Source: Prinia subflava
Taxonomy: Eukaryota; Chordata; Aves; Passeriformes; Cisticolidae
Assembly (NCBI RefSeq): GCF_021018805.1
Contig: NC_086249.1
Location: 75,170,472-75,234,471 of the forward strand
Reading direction: 5' to 3'
DNA length: 64,000 nt
The notes beneath the pieces are model-generated. The model made no database searches, was not told the DNA's origin, and worked only from the letters and a program-made list of their open reading frames with translations. The position numbers and the translations under genes were made by a program. Shown piece after piece: positions 48,741 to 62,900 of the stretch (positions within the stretch are counted from its first letter, which is position 1; each line of letters begins with the position of its first letter).

Positions 48741-51700
48741 TCTGGCCTGGAAATTCAGCCAGGGAGACATTGGGAAAGCACCAGTTTCGGAGTCAGGAAA
48801 GGTTCTGGAGGTTCTGTTTGTTTTGTTTGGACAGATGGATGCAGGGATATGCTATAGGGGAAAGTCATGGGGTCAATATAATGCTTGTATGCCATTTTCT
48901 GTGGTCCGTGGACCCAGGCTGATCCTTTGATCACAAGTGTATGTCACTGGTAATTAACCCTAGAGCAGTCTTTTTCCTGGTATTTTTTCCTTTTATTATT
49001 TAATGAAAGAAACAATAATATTGACCAGCCACATTTCTCTGACTCAATGTCTTTTGGCTCATTCAGTCTGCATTTTTTTCTTTCTGAATACTCTTCTTAA
49101 ATTGGGAGAGATTTTATTATTATTTCTATTATGTCTTTCTTTTGCCCGACTTCAGTTTAAGCAAGATGGAAAGAAATATTTTGCTTAGAATCTTGTAGTC
49201 TTTCTTTCTGAATCTTGCTGAAATTTTTCCAGCCTTGAACACCTTCCTCTGCAAAGATATAAACCTGGTAAGCTTTCCAGCAAAAGTTTTCTGAAACTTT
49301 CTTAACCGCTTTAAACTTTAAACAGATTAGTAAAGCTTCTTTCCCTAGAAGAATAGGACAAGCCTTTCATGGTCTATCCTATTGCTCAGTTGTAGCAGAC
49401 AACTGGAAGTACAGCAAGAAGACATGTGAAAGTCCAGTAGTTTCCATTTTTACCTGATATCAATACTCATTTACACTTAACTTCTTCACTTGAGCATCTC
49501 TAAATTTGTAGCAAGAGAGAAAAAACTAAGATCTAATTCAACAACAATTTGTGTCAATACAGGAAGAAAGAGATGTCTTTTCCTTGGAAATTTTCTGCTA
49601 CTGTTGTTCCCTAAAGTAGATTTCATAATGCCCAGCCATGAAGTGTTTCATGTAAAATCTCATAATATACATTTCAACTGCCTATAAAAGGGAAAAGTTA
49701 TTATTGTAGTTTTGATACCAAAAAACTAGTCCATTATGAACAACATGAAAGAAGTGGACATGCTTTTTAGATGATGAAACCCTGTATAAATCCTTACTTT
49801 TCCATTTCATAGCATAACAGTAAAAATGAAAACAAAAGTCTCAAAGTACAAACTCTTGGAAGCAGATTTTTCTCATTCTCAAAATATGGAATTAAAGACA
49901 TGAAAAAGACAGTTGAAATTGTTCTGTAGGAAATAACTGAGTGAAACATGAACTAAGGAATGTGAGAATTCTTGAAAGCCGCTACTGAACAACTGAATTT
50001 TTAATTACGCATTTTTTAAAAAGTAAACATCAGTCCTAGTTGATAAATACATACGTGTCAGCTGCCATTACAGTGTGAACAAAGCCTGAGGAGCAAGCCC
50101 AACACAGTTCATATCTTTTCCCAAATCCATAAAGATGAACACTCACAGAGTTGGAAGCAGGCCATTTGCTGCAACTTTGCTCATGTGAGTTCAGTCACCT
50201 TCATAATTAAGTGGCATTAGCAGTCTGGGAGGAATAAGTGATCAAATATTAAACCAAAGCATTTTCTCATCTGATTCTTCATTTCAGTTTCTTTTCATCT
50301 TGCTCTTATTATAATACACAGATGTAGGAGTGCACAACAGCAACCATAGGAACTGCTCTACCTGACGTTTTGCTCTTTGATAATAGGTTGACACTAATTA
50401 CTCTGCAAGTGAGAAAAAAACCATTTCCAATCCTACAAATTAAAAGAAAAAAAGGCACCCAGGGGACAACTTTGGACAGTTGCCACTGGTCAATGCATCT
50501 AAAATTAAAGGAAACTGAATGTGGTTATGTTTTAAAGAATGAAGGCAAAATGTACAACTGATGCTTTTTTCCTGAGCATGACAATCTTTATCTAGATGAG
50601 GGTCAGCAAAGGCAGGTAGATATTCCTGAAAGGATTTATTTACCCAAACCATATGAACCATAAATTCAGGAGAAAAACTCAGCAAAGCTCTGACCAAAAA
50701 TGCTGAGGTGCTTCAGAAAACTGAAATGCCTAAAGATATGTTATGGAGCAAACTCAGCAGACCTTGCTGGATCTCCCATTGCACACCTTCTGTTAAAGAT
50801 ATATCATTGTGTCAGCAGACAGATTAGTTTCACAGATCCAGAAGATCAAGAAAAAAATATTTCTTTGACTGCAATATACAGCTTCTTGCAAAGTTAGCCA
50901 AACAGTAGAACAAGAGGAAGAGTTTATGCACCTCGCATTAGAAAATTATTGGATGGAAAGGAAAATTACCATGCTGAAGCTTTGTCCTTCTATCTTTGTT
51001 CTCCAGTCCTGTTTAAGTTCAAGCTCTGACTTCCATTCTCCCATAGTTATTTAGGGTTATCCAAAAGTCAGTGCTCCAAAGCATGTCCTTTTCCATCAAA
51101 TGTACTTATTGTTTATTTAGCTACCCCAGAACTCAGAATTGTGCCCATTACAAATACTGAAATGGGAAAAAAGTTCAGAATTTTCCTAGTGTTTATGTCA
51201 GTCAAGTGCATGAATTATGTTCCCAGAGAGGTGTGATTCATGCCCACGCCATGTGGCGTGAATGCCACAGCTCTTTATACCTCTCATTTAAATTTGGCAG
51301 GCATTGCAGGAGATCAGGAAATGTTGCAGGAAAAGGACATGTTTGAACCACACCTTGAAAATTTCCATACTATTTTATCAGTCATTGTTTCTCATAAAAA
51401 AAATCTAAAAATAATCGAGCCAGTTAAATAACTATATTTGAGACCGTTCAATCATATTTTATTGGAAAAACTAAAGAAATTAGAAATAAGGGCACAAGGC
51501 TTATGTGTCATTAAAATATATTTGTGTAGATGAGAATTCTGAAGTAGATAAAAGATAATGTAATCAAATTACAAAGGCCTAAACCGATCCAGATGAATAG
51601 CAAGCAAACATAATTCAATGGCCAAAGTGTAATACCTGTTGCCACAGCCAACAGCTATGTAAGAAGTATATTAATAATCTGAAACACATCTCCATTCCTA

Positions 51701-53477
51701 TCAGAAACACAAATATTTAATCTATTAAACACAACTGCTGCCAGAAATATTTTCATATATGCACCCAAATGACATGTACTCCACACACTGCTGTATAAAT
51801 AAAGTTTATAATGAACTTTAAAAACTTCATGGACAATTCAGCATAAGGCTGCTCTAAATTATACACCCAGAAGGATGATCCTAAAAGGCCTCAAATCTAT
51901 GAGTTAAACAAGGTTCTCTTTAGATAAGTTTATAGAAAATGCAGTTCTATTAAGTGACTAAGAGTTTCTGTATCAAAATCATTTTGGTATATTGTAGGTG
52001 AAGTTCCTAATGCCAACAGACATTATGGGATCTGACTTATCTCATTATAGAAATCTATTTTCAGTACATATACCAAAAGCAATATCAATGTCAAGCAAAT
52101 GACTCAGACTAACTTCATAATTATTGTTTTCATTCCAGTCAAAAAAGTACAGCCATTTCTAAGTGTGAAGTTATAATGCCAACATCATCTTATTCAACAT
52201 TACAAAAAGAAGTTTTGCAAAGTCCTGAACAAGAACACAAAAGTCACAAGAAGGGCAGCTTTGTCTTAGAAATCATACATTTATCTATGTTGAAAATTTG
52301 CTCAAATTGTGACCAAAAGAAAATCATCAAACGACAAACACATATCACAGTCTGTATATTCTTGGTAAACAATTTCTAGATTTTTGCAGCAAAATTTCTC
52401 AAAGAATCTGTCAAAATAGAAAATTTTCTCTGCTGACAGTAAATAAGACTCTCTTTGCAATCACTGCTCTGTATTGCCGAGGCCCTAAAGAGAGAAAAAA
52501 GGAAATATCCTGTCTCTTCCTACCTCCACATTCTTTTATTTCCAAGTACAGTGAGTGGAGGACAGTTCTTTCAGATTAAACCTTAGCAGAACCCAGTAAA
52601 ACTTCATTGCAAACTTTCCAAGGAGGGGAATGAGAAAATGAGAAAAAGAACTTGACTAGAAATTTCTATCAATTTTGAGGTACACAATTTCACTGAGATC
52701 ATTGCATCACAATAGGTATGTCAGAGGATATTCACTCTTTGCTATTTGCAGTGGAATATGGCATGATGAAATCACTGTGACTATGCATGCAAGTGTTCCA
52801 AAATACATGTGTTGTTGAAGGTAAATACTGACTTTTATAGCAAGGAAGCAATAAATCTGATAAATCAAACTGAGAAAAATAATGACTAATGAGTTCATGG
52901 TTTTGAGAAACGTTAGGAAAAGAAGAACAAAGGTAGGATATGAAGAAGTGTCTGAGAAAAATTGTACCACTTTTGGATTTAGACAGACAAGAATTTCTAA
53001 GAGAAAATGTACAAGTAAATTCTCAAAGTGGTGCTATTCTTTCTTTTGCATTTGCAGTTTTTAATTCTACCTGATTTTAAACATTGTGCAGATCACCATA
53101 ACATAAACAGGAGCTAGTAAAATTGCAAACTATCTCAAGACTGCAGTCCAGGCTCATCTCTCACTAGAGATCTTCCTTTTCATTTTATCAGTTGAAGATA
53201 AAACAGGTAGTATGACATTCTACACTCTCGCATTATCTGAATTTGTGTATTTGACAGTGGCACCCCTATGCTGAAATCAAGCTCTGGCTCAAGCAAAAGC
53301 TAAAGTGTTGTTTCAGAGCTCTGTCTGTGAATATGTGCACACCTTCAAATCCCACTGAAATTTGCAGAAGTTCATTGCCCTTAAATGCCTCCAAAGTTTG
53401 CAAAAACTCAGACCTTGAATTGCTAATGAAATGATGCAGAGATTGCCAGGAAAAGAGGAAGATGATGACAGAAGAGC
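48741..53477 (-). other. Intron 3, no recognised gene
   Basis: AT-rich with no mobile-element ends or coding family recognised. A small inverted repeat (CACGCC-atgt-GGCGTG) lies near 51243-51258. Confidence 0.55.
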
Positions 53478-53950
53478 AGGACCCTCCAGTGCCAAGGGAG
53501 CTGCCAAGTGTGATTGCAGAGCCCCTCTGGGTAACCCTTGATCAATTGGGGTGACCTGGAGAAGTATCCAAAGACTGGAGAAAAGCAAATGTCATTCCTA
53601 CCACCAGGATGAGCAAGAAGAAGGAAGAAGGGGACCATGAGCTGATTAGCTTCACCTCTGTACCTGGAAAAGTGATGTAGCAGCTGGTCTTGGAAACTAC
53701 TTCTAGGCATGGGAATGATAGAAAAATCATGAGGAGTAGTCAGCATGGAAAAATAAAAGTGGAAAGTAATCCTTGACCAACTTGATAAGCTCTCATGATG
53801 CCATGACTGGCTGGCAGATGAGGGCAGATAATTTTCTGCCTGGACTTCAGTAAAGCTTTGTCACTGTCTCCCTGAAGATCCTCATAGTGCTGTTGATGGT
53901 TGGGCTGGATGAGAAGGAGGGATGAAAACCGGCTCAATTATTTGGCCCAC
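53478..53950 (+). mobile_element. CR1 LINE, internal ORF2 (reverse transcriptase) fragment
   Basis: Landmarks of the CR1 reverse-transcriptase region appear in order on the plus strand: ccaagggagctgccaagtgt, actggagaaaagcaaatgtc, agcttcacctctgtacctgg, aggagtagtcagcatgg, ttgaccaacttgataagctc, atgactggctggcagatgag, gacttcagtaaagctttgtc, and gtctccctgaagatcctcat. In intact copies the TTCAGTAARGC phrase encodes part of the FSKAFD motif. Here it is broken by frameshifts, short deletions and stops, so it is a dead copy. It is antisense to GABRG3. Minus-strand frames over it are shadows. It lacks the CR1 3' end, so both sides are truncated. Confidence 0.9.
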
Positions 53951-56900
53951 AGTGTGGTGGGGAAAAGTAGCAGGAAGTTAACTCTTAATAAGGACCAAGA
54001 ATTTACAACAATGTATCTGTGCCTTCATTTACCTATGTAGCTTGCCTTTTCTGTCATTTCCTGATTATCAGCTAAGATTTGTGAATTTATGAATTTGCAG
54101 CAACAGTGCATCTCCCACCACAGAGCTGCTGTTTTATTTCTCATTGTCTTAGGTTCCTAAAGGTTAAAGAGCATACCAGGTGTTGTATTTCTCTATGTTT
54201 GGGAAAGTGAAGGAAGGATTACATTTCATCTGATTAAAGAGTGATCACACCCTGAAAAACACTGTCAGTGTGTCATGCTAATTGTTTCCCTTTCTCTCAA
54301 ATTCTATCACAGAAAATATTTAATTTCATGAAGATAAGACATAGTAAGTATAATAAGTAATATATATCTGAAACTTTTTTTTGCAAAAAACCCCACAAAA
54401 CATGAAACAACCAAGAACATCTCAGGTGTAACATCATCCTGCATATGCTCAGTGCAGCCCCTTGCTTGGGACAGACAGGAGATACAGGCATGTCAACTTA
54501 GTGCAATGTTTCATGTGTCAAAATACGATATTTTTTCTTTATCTCTTGCCAAAAAGGATTTAGAATGTCAGTTCTACTGAGATGGCAGCTCGGTACTAAA
54601 AGAGAGAGACAGCCTAAGTGTTTTGGTTTCCTACATGTACCATATGTATTTTTGATGTAACAAGTAAAATAATTTCAAGGAATTGCATAATGATTTCTGA
54701 CATTAGGATCTTCTTATCAATCAGTACATTTAGAAAAAATAAATCCCTATAGCAGGTATTAAAAACCTGTTTCAAGTATAAAATATATATCTCAGAATCA
54801 AACATGACTTTTTTTCCTTATGAAGCACCTGCTACATTCTTTAGGCAATGCCTACACCAGTATTTGCAAAAGCAGTGTTACCTCTGAAATTGTTAATGTT
54901 TGATATATTTTCCTGATGTTCCTAGTTAGTTTTACTCCAAGAATTCTCTTCAGTGCCACAAATTAGAACTGCTCTGTTGCAGAAATGCCAGCTGGGACAA
55001 AAATTTTGTTATCAGACTGATTAATCAATTTACAAAAGGTCTGCTTATCTTGTAAAATGCAGTCTCCAGAAGGCCTTTCCAGATTATCAGTTATGGGACC
55101 TCTGTAGTTTAAAAGAAAGGCAGAGATTTTTAAATTATCCTCTCTAGAAAGATTTGGGGAAAGAGTGTAACTCACTTCAAACCATATTTGGCACAATGGA
55201 GGTGAGTTACCCAGTGGAAATTACTTCTCCTTTTCAATTAGGATCAACAGGAAATACTGCCTGCACATGATTACTTTTTCAACAGCACTGCTGTACTTGT
55301 AAAGTCTGTGGCTGAAGAGCGTCTCACTGCAGAGTGCCTGAGCATCTGTTGCCAACAGTTCATGGCAGATGAAAATTGAGAACAGAGATGATTTACAAGA
55401 TGACAGCATTATATTGTTACTTTTCTTTTTGTATAACATATGAACAAAAATACCATCCAGAAACACTACTGCAAAAAAAATTTTGCAGCCAAAACCCCAA
55501 TATCTGACCTTTCCTTCACATAAAATAATGTCTTTGCTTATAGTGTCACAAGCTCTTCTCATATATTCAAGAACAAAGGTGTCCTTGTTCTTATTTCCCC
55601 CATTGTCCCAAGAAGACATAAGTTCATCTCGTTCAAATATGACACAGATAAATAGCATCAGAGCAGCATCAGTTACACAGTGTAACAGCTACCCAACTAC
55701 ACTCTTAGGTTGTCATCAATTTACACAAATTCGCCTTTTCTCCAAAATTCTACCAAAAGGCTATTTTTCAGTTAAAAAACCTAGAAAGCAAAAAATCTCC
55801 ATCCTAACACACACATAGAGACACACAAAATAAAACAGCAAAAAACCCTCTCCAGATTCTACTTAACAAGGAAACACTGCTTGAGTAAAAACTCTTAATC
55901 TGCATCTGCTGCCAGAGTGTTCAAATTCTGACAGAATAGTTATATATAGCTCTATTCATGAAGATGGACAGATTTTGCTGATATGATAGGAATGGAAAAA
56001 TTACTGAAACTACTCATACTATAGAGCTAATTGATATTTTGTTTTGGCTGGAAATAGCATGAAAGTTGCAGGAAGAGATGTTGATCTATGTACTATGACA
56101 TTATAACTATAATAGAGTTGTGATTACTGCAGTTGCAATTTGAACGCTGCCATTTAGTTACACAAGTGCTTAACCGAGTCCCTGTTTATATTCTCTTAAT
56201 ATATTTCTAAAATAAGACACTGCTGTTTGATGCAAGCATCATTTTCCCCATGAGCTTCCTGGAAAATGTTTAATTGTAAATCTGTGATCAGTGTTTCCAG
56301 GCTTTGCTGCCTATGTGTGGGTCCTATAGCAATAGTTCAACACCATGTAAGAGTCTTGCTTTTCAGAGTTTTGAGTCATCAACACACCCCATGAAAAGCA
56401 ACTGCTGATAACTCACAGAAAATTTAAACATATTTTTGAAGACTAGAATATGCAGCTGGCTGCATAAATATGATGTCATTTGCCAAAGTTTGGGCACCTA
56501 ACTTTCTATTTTTTGGTTTATTTAACAGTGAAATAACATCCAGAATAATTTAACTCTCTATAGCAAGCAGGTATTTCATGGTGTTTCTTTGTACTCTTTA
56601 CTCCTTTTGGAACAAGACATGAAGAGAAGTTTAGAAAGTATCTAGGAATTTTACTATTTGGGTTATAGTTCTCAGCTGGACTATCAAATAGCGCAGAACT
56701 CTATGCATTTTAAAGGTGGCAAGTGTATGGCATGAAATGACCCAGATAGTTCAGAAACACTGAACATTGCTAAGGAGATGCCACCAAGGAAAATAAAAGC
56801 AAATCGTAAACCAGCAGCTCCCCTGCTCACCAAGGAATAGCAGCACTGTGGGAAAAGTGGAGGAATCAATGAAGCACTTTGACAGGCCAGGGGCCTGATA

Positions 56901-59900
56901 ATGTCCTGCTACGTGTGGTAAAAGTCCATGACTCTCACTCATGACTGGGAACAGCTGAGCTCACAGTAGGAGTATTTCCTGCAGGAGAAAGCCAGTGCAA
57001 GCTTCCTCTGCTGCAGTACAGGAGGTTGTTCTTGTGTTACAGGAACCATCAGTTACAGAAGAACAGAATGGTCCTCATGGAAAATCTGTGACTGCAAACC
57101 TGCAAGCCACAATATCCCACTGTAAGTCCTTCTAGCCAAAAAACTTCAGCCAGTGAGGTCAGTTGTACATTAAGGTATATAACTACCATTTGCCAGGCAA
57201 GCAGTGGTTACTAAGGAAGAAACATCTTCCATTGAATATTTCACTGGAGCTTAATAACAAGTTTTCACTGCATTTGAAAAAGCTGCAGCAATAGGCAGCA
57301 ATATAGGTCTGAGTTACTCAGGCTTTGTGCCACACTTTGAACACTGACCTCTCCTCAGAGCAGTATCCTCTTCCTTCTGAAAATCCTTTGCTACACTTTT
57401 TTCTCGTTTTTGATGTCTGATTAGCTAAGGATTTATCTGATTCTGAGTTATGATGGAAAGAATATATTTTTAAGTATAAGCCATCACTTCATGGAGTTTG
57501 ATATCAGAACAGGGCTTATCTCCATGGAATCATTCATTGAAACTAACATCTTGGAACTATTTATCTCTGTGAAGGAAGCACATTGAATTAGTAAATCAGA
57601 TCAGGAGTAGCCTTCATTGGTCTAATTCAGAACTATATTTCACATGTGTGTATGTGCTGTCAAATATCATTGTACAGTTAACCAGACTTGGCCAAAAATT
57701 ATATTATCAATTAATTTCAAAACTCTAATGTATTAGATACTGTATTCATCATGAATCAGTGAGAATAAAAATCAGATTAGCAGAATTGTTCACAAAACAA
57801 AATATTCCAAAATATTTGTCAACTTTCAAGATATAGTTTGTCCATAAAAATCTTTTTTTGATACATTAAAAATCTGTAAGGTACATTGAAAACCCTGGTG
57901 ATATTTTGCCTAAACTCCTTTTTTAAAAAAAGCTTGTATTCCATCATAAGGCCTTGATTTAGTTGAAGCAACGTTTTCCAGCAGAACATTTCTACGAGAA
58001 AATTTTAACCCTGGCCTTAGGAAGGATCTTATCAACATGTGATTATTAACTTATTTTTTTGTGAGATTAAAACTTGCAAGTTTGCTTGCAGTAAAAGTAG
58101 ACACTGAGTGAGACTGACATCTTCCATAAAAATGTAATATCACCCATTTATCCATCCAACCCATTGCAATCACTGTGTCAGAGTGCACACAGGTTGTACA
58201 GGTGACACCAGTACTTTACAGCACACAAAACCTCCCTGCCATCCAGCCACAGCCTAGCAGAGAAAACAATAATTCAGAAGCTTAATATGCCGGTGTTGAA
58301 TAACCAGTTTTGTATTTCCACAGCAAAATGTGAGTCATTACATTTTTTAAACTGGTCCACTCTGGGGAAATTATTTTCCTTCATTCTAACCATTCTAAGA
58401 GCAGAGGGACATTTTGAGGCACTAAATTAACCAGCTTGTAAGTATGCACCAGACTGTACCCTGTGCTATGTTTTAATTTCCTCCTGAAAAATATAGTTTA
58501 ATTTACATAGGAAGATAACCAAGCATGTAACGCTGGTTTTTAGGCTATAAAACCACCATAACATGCTACAGAAGGTAAGTATTAGTAACCAGTTCATAAT
58601 GAGCAGTTCTTTAACATTTCTGCCAGATCAAACAATATGTTAAGTAACTGAACTACTGAAAAGATCTGGGCATGTCATCCCCCTTTAGTCATCCTCTCTC
58701 ATCTCCTCAGACTGAGTGCTCTTTGTACTACGTCAGAGATTTTTTAACTGCAGAGCTTGCTGAAACAACTTTTTAACAAGGCAGAACACTATTTTCTGCT
58801 ATACTGGCAACTAAATGAAGGGGATCCATCAGCTCATATTTTTTAGGAAAGAGGCAGTTGTTGCTTCTGCAAGGTAAGGTGCTTGCAAAGAGGAGGCAAT
58901 CGAAAATGTGGATCTCATTCACTGCAGACCACCACAGGTTTCCTGTCTCAAGACACGATGCAGGGATTATGCCAGGTCAGAACAGAGTGGGAAAGCTCAG
59001 CAGCAATGCCAGATCCAGCCCAGCTGGCTGAAGGGGATGCCTCTGCAGCTTCCTTGCTTCACCTTCTGCAAAGGAGGTGCTCCAAGGACAATTCAGGAAT
59101 GTCTGTACTCACATCTTGTCATGATAGCAATGAATCTCTCTGTATCTACATGTGCACTGCTCTTTCTCCTTCGTTAGAGTATCACACACTGCATATTCCT
59201 CCTGTGGTGCCTCTCACAGAGAGCATCTGGAGTTCAAAGACAAATTGACAGTGAGTTCACTTTATGTGTCTATCTAATTTTAACCATCATTTACTTATAT
59301 TGTCTTCTGCAAGGTACTCAGTTATTAAAAATTCAAATAAAGTCACATCATGGGTGCTTTAAAGAATATCGTGGAGACATATCAGTTACAGAAAGCAGTA
59401 ATACACAGCTACATTTATTGCCTATAACCAGAAAAGCCATCAAGAATGAAAAAACTAACTATATTTAAAAATAATAAAAACTACACTTTTGCCTATACTC
59501 TCTGAATGAACTTGAATGGGTTGTGGCTTATGACCAATTTAGAATAATTTACCATTCGGATAGTCTGCACTGAAACAATAAAAATCCCATTTGTTTAGAT
59601 TTATTTTAACAGCAAGATAATCATAGACTAATCACATATGCATCTTTTTCCCTACTGCATAATATATGTTTTCATTTAGGCAAAATTATAAGAATTTTAA
59701 ATTCACTGGCCTTAGTTGAATAGAAAGATAAAACAAATTATTTTAATGAATAAAAAAAGCCTTTGGGCCATTGATAATTCAGAACTCTAACAGAGAAAAG
59801 GTAATAACATTATAACATGGATTACAATATTGCAGCAAGAAAACAGTATGGTTTACGTTTTCCCTACTGACTTACCTCTTATTTGAAGATAAGCCAGTAT

Positions 59901-62900
59901 AATATTAAGAACCAGTGCAGACTTTAAAGTTCTAAAAAGCTTAAGTAAGTCGACAAAGCTTGATAGAAACTGCCTGAGTGGACCCCCTGAAATGGTCTTA
60001 TCTGTCTCCAGAGTAAAAATTACTTTGTAAATTAATAATTATTCAATATTTATGTTTGAATGCAAGTGGTTACACATCACTCTAATTTGTAGGATCAAGA
60101 GGATTGACTTTATGCGTATCCTTTTCACAATCAGAATTTCCTAGGTTGCTTCCCGTACATCTAAGTGGCTTTCTCAGCAAATGCCATGAGTCAAATGTCA
60201 ATGCAGTGCACGCAGTCCCTGTGAACAGCACCAGGCTGGCACTGACTGACTGCAGGAAGGGCTGGCAACCCTGGGGACTGGCACTTGGCAGAACACAGGA
60301 AGCCTCATTCTGTAGGGAAGCCTCCTGCAGCAGCTTCACTGGAAGTAAAACAACACTTTCCAAATAGCACAAGCAAGGCATTTATCAGAGTGATTGATTT
60401 TGTTAAAGGGCTTTCACTCAGGAATTATATTCCTCAGTACAGTCCTGCGAGACCATCTGCAGCACTGTCAGAGAGGAGAAAAGAACATCTTCAGTAAGGC
60501 CCAGGCACAGCTGCCAGTAGCTGCTCCTGGAGAGGGTCCGTGGCCTCCAGGAGCAGCTCTGAACATGGAGCAGAGGAAGCAACTCTCCTGCCCCCTCACC
60601 AGGGCTGCACAAGCACTTGCTCTAGCCACAGAGGACAACCTGGATGACCTGGATGACCGAACAGTCAGGAATGGTTGCAGCTTAAAGATCTCTTTGCCCT
60701 GAACAGCTGAAGGCGTGTCAGAAATTTTGAGCAGAGACATATTTCACCATATTATGCATTTTAGCATATTTGAGCAGAGGCATATTGAGATGCTTGCACA
60801 ACTCAAACATTTCTCTCTGGTTTTCCAGGAACACAACAACTTGATGATAATTTCTCCCCCTCATCTCTCATGGGTGAGCTCTATTAGTCCTAATTATGTC
60901 TTTATTTGCATGTTTGCCAAACAAGTAACAGAAACCCCGAAGAATAATGAGTCCTGATGTGCAAGCGGACATTAAAATAGCTACACACAATAGATACACA
61001 TAAAATGCAATGTATCGTTCACTTTAATTAAACTCATACAAAAGTGGCTGCCTTTCTGTAGCAATTTCTTGCAGCTCAGAGTGCAGAATCAGCCAACTAG
61101 CTAAATATGCACACTCTTAAATGGCTGCATCATGACAGGTTCACCAGGTAAGTGCAATCCTGGGAAGATGCTGATCTTTTTTTTGTATTACTATTCATCA
61201 GTAACTGAAGGATAATTACTGTGACTGGTTGAGGAACCTGCTTGCATGAATTTAGGAATTTCGTTAATTATGTAAAATTACTCAATATTTAATGCCTCAG
61301 TGTGTAATGAATCAGCCATGAACTACCTAAGTCCTTTGTAATTTACTGCCCAATCTGTCTGAAAGATGAGGCCACAGAAAATGGAAGAGAGAAGTTAACT
61401 GAAATATTTAGGGTTTGGATGAACTCTCCAGTCAGATTTAAAAAAAAAAAATAGCACTTTAGTCCTTATCTCAACATAGGAGTGGTAGATGTTTGAAAAA
61501 TTCCCAAGGAGGAAAGCAGAGTACACAGAGCAGGGGCTGACAGAAACAAAAGGAATTTCAGAGCAAGAGAGCAGACATGCTTTAACTGGTGCTTTGGCTG
61601 TGGGAGCAGCTGAGAAAGAGACGATGACTGCAGAGAGGAGGAAGAAAGGCGTGATGTCCAGCAGGAGATGCCGTTTGAAGAAAAGGATGTAGGGAGGGTG
61701 GAAGAGAACAGAGGGCTGTGGGTTTGTGTCTAACTATGATGGCAGATTTGTGAGCTCAGAAGGGAGCTGTGCCATAACCAGAGCCATGTCCAGCTCACTA
61801 GTGTCTGAGCTGAGAGGAGCTGCCACAGACCACAAGAAAAACCAGAGCTCAGTTGCACCTAGGCCAAGAAAAAAATTAAGGCATGGGTAGATGTAGCACC
61901 TGTGGGCTCAAACACAAAAGCACAGTAGACATCGTGGACCTCAGATGGGATATGAGGTTGGGAAGGATGGCATTTGCCACTGCTCTCCTAATCAGCGGGA
62001 GCAAACGAGTTCAGTTACTAAATTAGAAAAATTTAATGTTCCATGCAAGTTAAATTCCTGTTTTTCAGATCATTAACTGTTTTCTAGAGGACAGAAAACT
62101 CTGATTAAGCTCCATTTCTACACTGTAATATCAAGCTATTTTTGAGTGCGTAAAGATGATTTTGAGGATACTGTCACTATAGAAACTAGTGCTTAGGAAG
62201 TTGTCCTCTATTTTCCCACTAGGGAAAGAAAAGGAAATGCTCTTTATTAGCTGGTAGAAATGGATGTAGTTACTTTTAGTATTTTCCTCCTGGTTCTCTT
62301 TAACTACTTTTATATTTGACAATACTACCTTCAAAAAAAAAAAGCTTCCATTACCTTTATTTCAGTCTTCAGAAAAAAGGGTTTTTGCTTTTTCCCCTGC
62401 AGGTTGTTGTGCTGGTATGCCTGTGTGTGACTGTGCTTGTATGTGACTGTCCTTGTGTGTGTCCCAAATAATAAACAACATAAAATCCTTTTAGATTGAA
62501 GCTGATGTTGTCTAAACACGTTGTTAAATAACACACGCTTTTGGACATGGGAATTCCCAAGATAATTTTCCTTCCACAAAGCTCAAGTTTGTCCTCATGC
62601 ATAATACACAAATGCAGTCAAGATGAGTAATAGCTTAGGAGAAGAATAAAATTGAGGAAATCACATCTTAAAATATGATATTACTTTGCATAGTATAGTA
62701 AAACCCAGATGCTCCAAGCCACTTGCTCCCCCACCGTTTTGTGCCCCAGTTTTGCTAGAAGCTATATGTATACATCATAAATGTATTTCTTCTAAAACAA
62801 TTTTGTTTCAATACACAAGGACTTTGGAACAATCCCACAGTTTGAGTATTCCATACTACCTATAATGTAAATTTTTCCTCACAGGAAAGCTGGTCTGTTT

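Noticed and set aside
48421..48922. Overlapping frames of 101 and 141 codons over the CpG-rich patch
   Set aside because: Openness on both strands is explained by GC richness. The peptides are Ala/Pro/Gly-rich with no family match.
53313..53746. Minus-strand frames of 91 and 107 codons
   Set aside because: They overlap the plus-strand CR1 reverse-transcriptase fragment and are shadows of it.
55221..55658. 145-codon minus-strand frame
   Set aside because: No recognisable domain, splice context or codon pattern; probably a chance frame.
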